20,004 nt of DNA from positions 1 through 20,004 of the forward strand of contig JBBIPL010000036.1 of the NCBI GenBank assembly GCA_037442845.1, read 5' to 3'. The translations under genes were made by a program, and so were the position numbers. Positions 1-7,480 of the stretch are shown here, piece after piece. Source of the stretch: PFJX01 sp037442845 (GTDB lineage Bacteria; Pseudomonadota; Gammaproteobacteria; Burkholderiales; Thiobacillaceae). Under the pieces are notes generated by a model. The model saw nothing but the letters and a program-made list of their open reading frames with translations, ran no database searches and was not told where the DNA came from. Each line of letters starts with the position of its first letter. The first letter of the stretch is position 1.

Positions 1-19
1 GCGCAGCACCCGCCGAACG

Positions 20-57
20 GCCCCGGAATGCAGTCCGGGGCGCGCCCTGCAAGGGCG
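20..57. repeat. Two adjacent small GC-rich hairpins
   Basis: Two perfect short inverted repeats lie back to back. Bases 20-27 pair with 34-41 (8 bp, 6-nt loop) and 43-48 pair with 52-57 (6 bp, 3-nt loop). No T-run follows either, so neither is a convincing intrinsic terminator. They may belong to the 3' end of a gene outside the window or to a structured repeat together with the larger palindrome at 61-111. Confidence 0.45.
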
Positions 58-60
58 GGA

Positions 61-111
61 AACGGACATGACTTTTATGCTTCGGGGCGTCTTCTCAAAG
101 TCATGTCCGTT
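61..111. repeat. Perfect 15-bp inverted repeat with 21-nt loop
   Basis: AACGGACATGACTTT at 61-75 is repeated as its exact reverse complement at 97-111, around a 21-nt loop (76-96). Fifteen uninterrupted base pairs are unlikely by chance at this distance. It could be a dispersed palindromic repeat, the termini of a decayed element, or a hairpin on the transcript of a gene to the left. It has no adjoining T-tract and no recognisable integron attC core. It sits about 110 bp upstream of the toxin-antitoxin start. Confidence 0.65.
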
Positions 112-165
112 AACTTAGCGCCATGGGAGCCTGATCCGTTTCATCGTCGGGGGGAAGAGAATGGG

Positions 166-195
166 TTGCACGATCAGACTAGACTGGACTAAGCT
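166..195 (+). promoter_or_regulatory. Possible vapBC promoter with tandem pentamers
   Basis: TTGCAC (166-171) is separated by 18 nt from a weak -10-like TAAGCT (190-195). Inside it, three pentamers run head to tail: AGACT (176-180), AGACT (181-185) and GGACT (186-190). Type II antitoxins usually repress their own promoter by binding repeats over the -10 region, so this may be the operator. That is inference from position only. The start codon at 222 is served by a good ribosome site, GGGAG at 211-215. Confidence 0.3.
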
Positions 196-221
196 CGGCG
201 CAAATTCATTGGGAGCAGCCC

Positions 222-464
222 ATGCAAACCGTCAATATCCATGAAGCCAAGACCCATTTTTCGCGTTTCGTCGACCAGGCGGCCAACGGCGAGGAAATTC
301 TCATCGCCCGGGCCGGCAAGCCTGTCGCCCGGCTGGTGCCCCTGGCATCGCCTCCCACCCAGCCGCGCGCGCTGGGCGCGGGCAAGGGCCGATTCACCCT
401 GCCCGAGGATTTCTCCAGCCTGCATGAAGAGGCCATCCGGCGCATGTTCGAAACCGGTGAATGA
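222..464 (+). CDS. Phd/YefM-type antitoxin (VapB-like)
   Basis: This 80-aa protein is the antitoxin of a type II toxin-antitoxin pair. Its N-terminal half is typical of the Phd/YefM fold: it opens with MQTVNIHEAKTHFSRFVDQ and then has the GEEILIARAGKPVARLVPL segment that forms the DNA-binding dimer. The acidic C-terminal half (about residues 50-80) would be the disordered part that wraps around and inhibits the toxin. The start is preceded by GGGAG six bases upstream. It overlaps the PIN toxin by 4 nt (ATGA), which implies translational coupling and a fixed dose ratio. Autoregulation of the shared promoter is expected from the family but not shown by sequence. The family assignment is firm; the exact cognate name (VapB, Phd or RelB-like) is not. 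Confidence 0.88.
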   Translation: MQTVNIHEAKTHFSRFVDQAANGEEILIARAGKPVARLVPLASPPTQPRALGAGKGRFTLPEDFSSLHEEAIRRMFETGE

Positions 465-871
465 GCATGTCACCCCAGGCGCTACTGCTTGATACAAATA
501 TTCTCCTTGCCGCTCTGATCGACCCGGACCGCTTGCCCGAGGAAACACAGACCCGCTTGCGCGATCCAGCCAACAGCGTTTTTTTCAGCGCCGCCAGCAT
601 CTGGGAAATCGCCATCAAGCGATCCCTGGGAAGGGAGGATTTCAGTTTCCTGCCGGAGGACATACATCATCTCGCGCAGGAAACCGGCTTCACTGAACTC
701 CCCATCCGCTCCGATCACTGTTACCTCATCACCGACCTGCCGTGGCGCCACCGCGATCCCTTCGACCGCCTGCTGGTCTGCCAGGCCATCTCCCTGCCCG
801 CCTACCTGCTGACGAGCGATACGTTTCTGAAAAAATATTCGGAACTGGTCCAGGTGGTGGGGATGAAGTAA
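461..871 (+). CDS. vapC: PIN-domain ribonuclease toxin (VapC-like)
   Basis: A 136-aa PIN-domain protein, the toxin partner of the preceding antitoxin. VapC-type toxins are Mg2+-dependent endoribonucleases, many cutting tRNA or rRNA. The acidic residues of the PIN active site are visible: D11 in LLLDTNILL, E49 in SIWEIAIK, D99/D102 in RHRDPFDRLL and D120 in LLTSDTF. The length is usual for the family. The sequence pattern (SIWEIAIK, then PWRHRDPFDRLL) is that of the common PIN subgroup paired with Phd-type antitoxins. The start overlaps the antitoxin stop as ATGA; a second in-frame ATG at 467 is possible. All catalytic residues are present, so the toxin is probably active. The RNA target cannot be read from sequence. 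Confidence 0.9.
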   Translation: MSMSPQALLLDTNILLAALIDPDRLPEETQTRLRDPANSVFFSAASIWEIAIKRSLGREDFSFLPEDIHHLAQETGFTELPIRSDHCYLITDLPWRHRDPFDRLLVCQAISLPAYLLTSDTFLKKYSELVQVVGMK

Positions 872-960
872 CACGCGCGGTCAGGATTCGGCGGCATGAA
901 GCCGATTTCTTGGAATGCTTGAGACGGGAACTGCAATAGGCAGCCGCAGCAAATCCCCCC

Positions 961-985
961 TGCCCCCCTTTTCCCAAGGGGGGCA
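961..985. terminator. Perfect 10-bp hairpin between convergent genes
   Basis: TGCCCCCCTT (961-970) and AAGGGGGGCA (976-985) form a perfect 10-bp stem with a 5-nt loop. It lies in the 119-nt gap between the convergent vapC and aspS stops, the expected place for a bidirectional terminator. Flanking T-runs are short on both strands, so termination strength is uncertain. The C-run/G-run pattern also resembles dispersed C-rich repeats seen in many proteobacterial genomes. Nothing else is recognised in 872-990. Confidence 0.5.
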
Positions 986-990
986 CTGCT

Positions 991-2790
<1,800 letters not shown>

Positions 2791-2810
2791 GCTGTTTTCC
2801 TGGATGAAAC

Positions 2811-3437
2811 TCAGTCGCCCGGATGGTTGGCGATGGCGGGCTTGATGGGCGCGGACACCACGCCCATGCAGACGATGGCCTTGAAGGCAGCGTCGACGCT
2901 CATGACCAGCTCGATGACCGCGTCGCGCCGGACATAGATGTAGAAGCCGTTGACCGGGCTGGGCGTGGAGGGAATGAACACCGCCATGTAGTCGCCGGCG
3001 AGTTGCGCCTCCACCTCGTCCGGCACGTTGGTCTGGAAGGCCAGCGACCAGGCGTCCGGGTGAGGGTAGCGCACCAGCAGCACTTTCTTGAAGGCCATGC
3101 TGGAACCGGTGAGCAGGCTGTCGGACACCTGCTTGACGCTGCCGTAGATGGACTTCACCACCGGGATGCGCCTGAACGCGCCCTCCCAGAACGCCACCAG
3201 GCGCTGGCCGATGAGGTTGGCGGCGAGCATGCCGGTGACCAGGATCACCACGGCGGTGAGGATCAAGCCCAGGCCGGGCAGGCGGAAGCCCAGCCAGGTT
3301 TCCGGCTGCCACCTTTCAGGCAGCAGCAGCAGGCTCTGGTCGAGCAAGCCGAACAGCGCCGTCATCACCCAGACGGTGATGCCCAGGGGCACCAGGATCA
3401 GCAGACCCGTAATGAAGTAGCGTTTCAGCGCGGTCAT
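2811..3437 (-). CDS. DUF502 family membrane protein
   Basis: A 208-aa integral membrane protein of the DUF502 family, function unknown. Two hydrophobic segments are visible near the N terminus, about residues 8-30 (YFITGLLILVPLGITVWVM) and 53-78 (LPGLGLILTAVVILVTGML). A soluble C-terminal part follows that contains the family-typical RRIPVVKSIYGSVKQV and, further on, FIPSTPSPVNGFYIYV. It sits between an fmdB-like gene and aspS, an arrangement common in betaproteobacteria. The stop is 20 nt before aspS, which suggests co-transcription. The ribosome site is weak (GAG). An intrinsic terminator stands between it and fmdB, so it may depend on read-through or a promoter not recognised here. Confidence 0.88.
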   Translation of the reverse strand: MTALKRYFITGLLILVPLGITVWVMTALFGLLDQSLLLLPERWQPETWLGFRLPGLGLILTAVVILVTGMLAANLIGQRLVAFWEGAFRRIPVVKSIYGSVKQVSDSLLTGSSMAFKKVLLVRYPHPDAWSLAFQTNVPDEVEAQLAGDYMAVFIPSTPSPVNGFYIYVRRDAVIELVMSVDAAFKAIVCMGVVSAPIKPAIANHPGD

Positions 3438-3453
3438 CGCGGCTCACAAACAA

Positions 3454-3483
3454 ATCGGGCAAACGCCGGCGCGTTTGCCCGAT
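3454..3483 (-). terminator. Intrinsic terminator after fmdB-like gene
   Basis: A perfect 13-bp inverted repeat (3454-3466 pairing with 3471-3483, 4-nt loop) lies downstream of the fmdB-like stop. On the minus strand it is followed directly by TTTGTTTGT, a classic rho-independent layout. It stands only 16 nt before the DUF502 start codon, so it should reduce or tune transcription of the DUF502 gene and aspS from the fmdB promoter. Confidence 0.75.
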
Positions 3484-3501
3484 GGCGGGGATGGCGGGAA
3501 A

Positions 3502-3753
3502 TCAACCCGCGCAAGCCGGGCATGCGCCGGCGCCGCAGGCCGGCGACGGCGCCTCGGTGGGCTTGGCGCCGCAGTTCTTGAAGTCGGTGGCGTAGTAGCC
3601 GTTGCCCTTGAGGGCGAAGCCGGCGGCGGTGAGTTGCTTGGCGAAGCCAGGCTTGCCGCAGGCAGGGCAGTCGGTGAGCGGGGCATCGCTCATCTTCTGC
3701 ATGACATCCTGTTCGAAACCACAGTCGGAACACTTGTAGGCGTAAATGGGCAT
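3502..3753 (-). CDS. FmdB-family zinc ribbon protein
   Basis: An 83-aa protein with the FmdB/CxxC_CxxC_SSSS zinc ribbon. It starts MPIYAYKCSDCGFEQDVMQK and has two Cys pairs, C8/C11 and C29/C32, spaced to bind one zinc. The middle carries the family's FAKQLTAAGFALKGNGYYATDF segment. The tail adds several further cysteines (CGAGACPACAG), often seen in this family but of unknown role. FmdB was named as a putative regulator of formamidase and amidase genes, but for most members no function is established. Start at 3753 is supported by AGGAG six bases upstream. It has its own promoter-like -10 and a terminator behind it. Confidence 0.9.
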   Translation of the reverse strand: MPIYAYKCSDCGFEQDVMQKMSDAPLTDCPACGKPGFAKQLTAAGFALKGNGYYATDFKNCGAKPTEAPSPACGAGACPACAG

Positions 3754-3779
3754 GGCAGGCTCCTGAAAACAATAGAGGG

Positions 3780-3808
3780 ATTATATCAACGCAGTTTTAT
3801 ATTTAGCC
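3780..3808 (-). promoter_or_regulatory. Promoter of fmdB-like gene
   Basis: On the minus strand a consensus TATAAT -10 (3780-3785) stands 26 nt from the fmdB-like start codon. A weak -35, GGCTAA (3803-3808), is 17 nt further upstream. The AT-rich stretch contrasts with the GC-rich surroundings. It implies a very short 5' leader containing the AGGAG ribosome site. Confidence 0.5.
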
Positions 3809-3836
3809 GCCCCCGCGCGATTTCAAGGCGTCTTCA

Positions 3837-5378
3837 TCAAGAGGCGGCGGCGTTTTCGGCCCAGGACTTGAGCAGGGGATGGTTGATCTTGCCGGTGCCC
3901 AGCACGGGCAGGTTCTCGACCACACGAATGCGCCGCGGCAGGGCGATTTCCGGGAGCTGCTGGGCGCGCGCGGCCTGGGCGAGCTGTTCGCGCGTCAGGG
4001 CGGGATCGGTGGTGAACAGCACGATGGACTCGCCGCGGCCGGGGTCGGGCACGCAGGTGGCGGCGTGCATGGCCTCGCCGGACACCGCGCGGGCCAGGCC
4101 CTCCACCACCTCCAGCGACACCATTTCCCCCGCCACCTTGGCGAAGCGCTTGAGGCGACCGAGGATGGTGAGGTAGCCATCGGCGTCGATTTCCACCACG
4201 TCGCCCAGGTTGTACCAGCCCTCGCCCAGGGCGGACCAGGGCGGCGAGAGGACGCCGGGTTTGTCCGGCAGATAGTAGCCGGACAACAGGTTGCGGCAGC
4301 GCACGTGCAGCTCGCCGCCGCGCGCGATGCCTTCCACCGGCACCACCCGCGCCTCGATGCCGGGCAGCAGCGGCCCGACGGTGCCCGGCCGGTTGTTGTC
4401 GGGGCGGTTGACCGACAGCACCGGCGCGGTCTCCGTGGCGCCGTAGCCTTCCAGGATGTCCACGCCGAACTGCTCGCGCCAGGTCCGGCGCACCGGCTCG
4501 GCCAGCTTTTCCGCGCCCGCCACCACGTAGCGCAGGGACTTCAGGTCCTCGGGCCGGGCGTGGCGCGCGTAATGGCCAAGGAAGGTGCTGCTGCCGAAGA
4601 GGACGGTGGCCTGTTTCTCGCCGATCAGCCTGGGGATTTCCTTGAAATGCAGGGGGCTGGGATAGAACACCAGGCGGGTGCCGCTCACCAGCGGCAGCAG
4701 CGTGCCGGCGGTGAGGCCGAAGGAGTGGAACACCGGCAGGCAGTTGAACACCTTGTCGTCCCGGCCGATGGGCAGATAGGCCAGGATCTGCGCGACATTG
4801 GCGAGCAGGGCGCGGTGCGACAGCACCACGCCCTTGGGCCGACCTTCGGAACCCGAGGTGAAGAGCACCACGGCGGGCGCCTCGGCGTCGCCGGGGGGCA
4901 CGGCGGCGCGCGGAAACCAGAGGGCGAAGCCCATCAGCCAGAGCTTGTCGGCCCAGCCGAATTCGGCGCGCAGGTCCTCCAGGTAGAGCAGCTTCACGCC
5001 GCGCAGCGCGGCGGCCGCCTCTTCCAGATTGGCCTTCTTCAGGAACAGGCGCGAGGTCAGCACCGTGCCCACCCGCGCAACCTCGCAGGCGGCCTGCATG
5101 CCCTCGGCGCCGGCCGTGAAATTCAGCATGCAGGGCACGCGCCCGAAGCCCGACAGGCCGATAAGCAGGGCCACCGTTGCGGTCATGTTGGGCAGCATCA
5201 CGCCGACATGCTCGCCCGGCTGCGTGACCTTGCAGGCCAGGCGGCCCAGGGCCAGGCTCATCTTGAGGACGTCGCCGTAGCTGTAGAGGCCCGGCTTCAT
5301 GTCCTCCCACTGGCCGGCGCCGCGCCGACCATGCCGCTCGCAGGCCGCGACCAGGGCGGAAAACAGGGTCTCGCTCAC
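3837..5378 (-). CDS. aas: Acyl-[ACP] synthetase, Aas-type ligase (stand-alone)
   Basis: A 513-aa AMP-forming acyl ligase. From memory it matches the C-terminal ligase half of E. coli Aas closely: SGSEGRPKGVVLSHRALLAN, FHSFGLT, YPSPLHFKEIP, LFGSSTFLGHYAR, RYVVAGAEKL and KRFAKVAGEMVSLEVVE. Adenylation motifs are intact: A3 at residues 174-183, A5 GYGATETAP at 311-319, the A7 GD at 392-393, and the catalytic lysine of LGTGKINHP at about 497. Aas activates fatty acids and transfers them to acyl carrier protein for lysophospholipid re-acylation. The PlsC-like acyltransferase half of E. coli Aas is absent, so the acyl transfer step must use another protein. The start is GTG with GGAG just upstream. 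It lies 34 nt downstream of ssb on the same strand. Alternative: a general acyl-CoA ligase, less likely given the motif match. Confidence 0.85.
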   Translation of the reverse strand: MSETLFSALVAACERHGRRGAGQWEDMKPGLYSYGDVLKMSLALGRLACKVTQPGEHVGVMLPNMTATVALLIGLSGFGRVPCMLNFTAGAEGMQAACEVARVGTVLTSRLFLKKANLEEAAAALRGVKLLYLEDLRAEFGWADKLWLMGFALWFPRAAVPPGDAEAPAVVLFTSGSEGRPKGVVLSHRALLANVAQILAYLPIGRDDKVFNCLPVFHSFGLTAGTLLPLVSGTRLVFYPSPLHFKEIPRLIGEKQATVLFGSSTFLGHYARHARPEDLKSLRYVVAGAEKLAEPVRRTWREQFGVDILEGYGATETAPVLSVNRPDNNRPGTVGPLLPGIEARVVPVEGIARGGELHVRCRNLLSGYYLPDKPGVLSPPWSALGEGWYNLGDVVEIDADGYLTILGRLKRFAKVAGEMVSLEVVEGLARAVSGEAMHAATCVPDPGRGESIVLFTTDPALTREQLAQAARAQQLPEIALPRRIRVVENLPVLGTGKINHPLLKSWAENAAAS

Positions 5379-5412
5379 GCGGGCTCCGGCATGCCGGTGG
5401 GTTCAGCGAATC

Positions 5413-5880
5413 CTAGAACGGAATATCGTCGTCCATGTCGCCGAAGCCGCCTCCGGAAGCGCCCGGCTTGACGCCGGATGGCGACGGATTGCCGCGCGGC
5501 GCGCTGTCGGCCGGCGCGTCGAACTCGGCGGCGCCGCCCCCGCCGCCGCCGCGGCTGCCCAGCATCTGCATGCGGTCGCCGCGGATCTCGGTGGTGTAGC
5601 GATCGTTGCCGTCCTTGTCCTGCCACTTGCGCGTGCGCAGGCTGCCTTCGACGTAGACCTGGCTGCCCTTCTTCAGGTACTGGCCGCAGATTTCCGCCTG
5701 CCTGCCGAAGAAGGCCACCGAATGCCACTCGGTGACTTCCTGCTGCTCGCCGCTGCGGTCCTTGAACTTGTCGGTGGTGGCGATGCGCAGGTTGGCGACC
5801 GCGTCGCCGCTGGGCATGTAGCGGATTTCCGGGTCGCGCCCCAGGTTGCCGATGAGAATGACCTTGTTGACCGAAGCCAT
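5413..5880 (-). CDS. ssb: Single-stranded DNA-binding protein
   Basis: A 155-aa SSB that coats single-stranded DNA in replication, repair and recombination. The OB fold covers about residues 1-110, opening MASVNKVILIGNLGRDPEIR and including TEWHSVAFFGRQAEICGQYL and YVEGSLRTRKWQDKDG. A glycine-, serine- and proline-rich linker follows. The protein ends in the acidic tip DMDDDIPF that recruits partner proteins. The start lies 2 nt after the MFS transporter stop, and its GGGGGA ribosome site is inside the end of that gene, so the two are translationally close. Proximity to uvrA and the transporter is a familiar arrangement in proteobacteria. No LexA-box palindrome is evident. Confidence 0.96.
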   Translation of the reverse strand: MASVNKVILIGNLGRDPEIRYMPSGDAVANLRIATTDKFKDRSGEQQEVTEWHSVAFFGRQAEICGQYLKKGSQVYVEGSLRTRKWQDKDGNDRYTTEIRGDRMQMLGSRGGGGGGAAEFDAPADSAPRGNPSPSGVKPGASGGGFGDMDDDIPF

Positions 5881-5882
5881 GA

Positions 5883-7268
5883 CTATCCCCCTTCAGAAAT
5901 TTGCGATAACAGATGCCGCACGCCCTCCTCGTCCCAGCCGGTCTGCGCCACCTTGAGCAGGACCGCGCCCTCCTCCGCCAGCACGGTGACCGCCTCGACC
6001 CCGGCGAACACGGGCAGGGCCGCGAGCAGGCGGCCGGTGTCCGCCGCGGACAGCCGGCCGACGTGGAACATCTGCGTCTTCACCCGCGGCGGCGGCTTCA
6101 TGCCCGCCGCCAGCAGCAGCCAGGCCAGCATCAGCGCGGCGCAGAAGACGAACACGGCGACGAAACCCTGATGCTGGGCCAGCCAGCCCCCGGCCAGGCC
6201 GCCGAAGAATAGCCCAAACGCCTGGCTGGAGTTGTACACCCCCATGGCGGCGCCCTTGGCCTCGGGCGGGGCGATCTTGGAAACCAGCGAGGGCAGGGTC
6301 GCTTCCAGGATGTTGAAGGCCACGAAATAGGCGAACAGGGCGGCCACCACCCCCCAGAACAGGTCCAGGGTGAGGGCCAGGCCCATCTGCGCCGCCAGCA
6401 TGAGGGCCACGGCGGCGACGAACACCCGCTTCAGCTCGCCCCGCTTCTCGCCATGGAGGATGGCCGGCACCATGAGGGCGAAGGACAGCACCACCACCGG
6501 CAGGTACACCAGCCAGTGGCGTTCACCTTCCAGGCCGCCCTGCACCAGGGCGATGGGCACCACCACGAACATGGCCATCTGCGCGGCGTGCAGGGCGAAG
6601 ATGCCCCAGTTCAGGCGCAGCAGTTCTGGCATGCGCAGCACGTCCTTGAGGCGCGCCGGGTTGGCCTCGGCGTCCGAGTGGAACGCGCTTTTGCCCGGAT
6701 TCGGGGTCACGTACTTCACCACCGGGATGGCCAGCAGGGCCAGCACCCCGGTCAGGGCAAACATGCCCGGCACGCCGATCCACTGGTAGAAAGCCGGCCC
6801 CGCCGCCAGGGAAAAGGCGAAGGAGAGGCCGATGCTGGAACCGATCATGGCCATCGCCTGGGTGCGCTTCTCTTCCCGCGTCAGGTCCGCCAGCAGGGCG
6901 GTCACCGCCGCCGAGATGGCGCCGGCGCCCTGCAGGGCGCGGCCCAGGATGATGCCGGCCAGGGTGTCGGCGTAGGCGGCGAGAAAACTTCCCAGGGCGA
7001 AGATGACCAGGCCGAAGATGATGACCGGCTTGCGTCCCAGTCGGTCGGAGGCCATGCCGAAGGGGATCATCAACAGCGCCTGGGTCAGGCCGTAGATGCC
7101 CAGGGCCAGCCCGATGAGGGTGTGGTCGTCGCCGCCGGGCAGGGTTTGCGCGTAGAGGGCGAAGACCGGCAGGATGAGGAACATGCCCAGCATGCGCAGG
7201 CCGAAGATGCCGGCCAGCGACGCGGCGGCGCGGCGTTCGAGACGGGAGACGGGATCCGGAGACAACAC
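5883..7268 (-). CDS. yajR: YajR-like MFS transporter with C-terminal soluble domain
   Basis: A major facilitator with about 12 hydrophobic helices, roughly 461 aa from the start chosen here. It resembles E. coli YajR along its length: ERRAAASLAGIFGLRMLGMF at the N terminus, the motif A loop GMASDRLGRKPVII, GIILGRALQGAGAISAAV, and later FVAFNILEATLPSLVSK and GAAMGVYNSSQAFG. After the last helix, a soluble tail of about 60 residues (from MFHVGRLSAADTG) matches the position of YajR's ferredoxin-like YAM domain. The substrate is unknown; drug or metabolite efflux is usually assumed. I chose GTG at 7268 (TTG at 7265 also possible) because homology begins there. An ATG at 7367 would add 33 residues without family resemblance. 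It ends 2 nt before ssb. Confidence 0.82.
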   Translation of the reverse strand: MLSPDPVSRLERRAAASLAGIFGLRMLGMFLILPVFALYAQTLPGGDDHTLIGLALGIYGLTQALLMIPFGMASDRLGRKPVIIFGLVIFALGSFLAAYADTLAGIILGRALQGAGAISAAVTALLADLTREEKRTQAMAMIGSSIGLSFAFSLAAGPAFYQWIGVPGMFALTGVLALLAIPVVKYVTPNPGKSAFHSDAEANPARLKDVLRMPELLRLNWGIFALHAAQMAMFVVVPIALVQGGLEGERHWLVYLPVVVLSFALMVPAILHGEKRGELKRVFVAAVALMLAAQMGLALTLDLFWGVVAALFAYFVAFNILEATLPSLVSKIAPPEAKGAAMGVYNSSQAFGLFFGGLAGGWLAQHQGFVAVFVFCAALMLAWLLLAAGMKPPPRVKTQMFHVGRLSAADTGRLLAALPVFAGVEAVTVLAEEGAVLLKVAQTGWDEEGVRHLLSQISEGG

Positions 7269-7480
7269 TTGACGCGGGAAGAAATCGGCAAAGCGCGCAG
7301 TGTAGTGCCTAATCCCGCCGGAAGCATGTCCCAGGCATCCCCCATGCATACCCATATCGGTGGCCAATGGCCCACCAGGGGCCAGCCTGAAATCACTCCC
7401 TCGCCGGCATCATGGGCAGGTTTGAGGCGGCGCCTGCCTATTGCGTATAGTGGGCCGTTTCCCACAGCAAGTCCCCCGCC
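7269..7480. promoter_or_regulatory. Divergent intergenic region with uvrA promoter
   Basis: This 212-nt region separates the divergent MFS and uvrA genes. Toward uvrA there is TTGAGG (7422-7427), 18 nt, then TATAGT (7446-7451), 29 nt before the uvrA start. Toward the transporter a -10-like TACACT occurs on the minus strand near 7300, which fits a start at 7268 better than one at 7367. I see no LexA/SOS box, although uvrA is SOS-controlled in E. coli. Confidence 0.45.

Noticed and set aside
61..111. Integron attC site
   Set aside because: The palindrome is perfect and lacks the GTTRRRY/RYYYAAC core pair and the unpaired bases of attC; no integrase or cassette array is present.
3879..5471. 530-codon plus-strand frame
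   Set aside because: Antisense to the Aas-type ligase and without motifs.
7269..7367. N-terminal extension of the MFS transporter from ATG at 7367
   Set aside because: The extra 33 residues show no family resemblance and no hydrophobic signal; similarity to YajR starts just after the GTG/TTG pair at 7268/7265.
7269..7480. LexA/SOS box for uvrA
   Set aside because: I looked for a CTGT-N8-ACAG type palindrome upstream of uvrA and found none.
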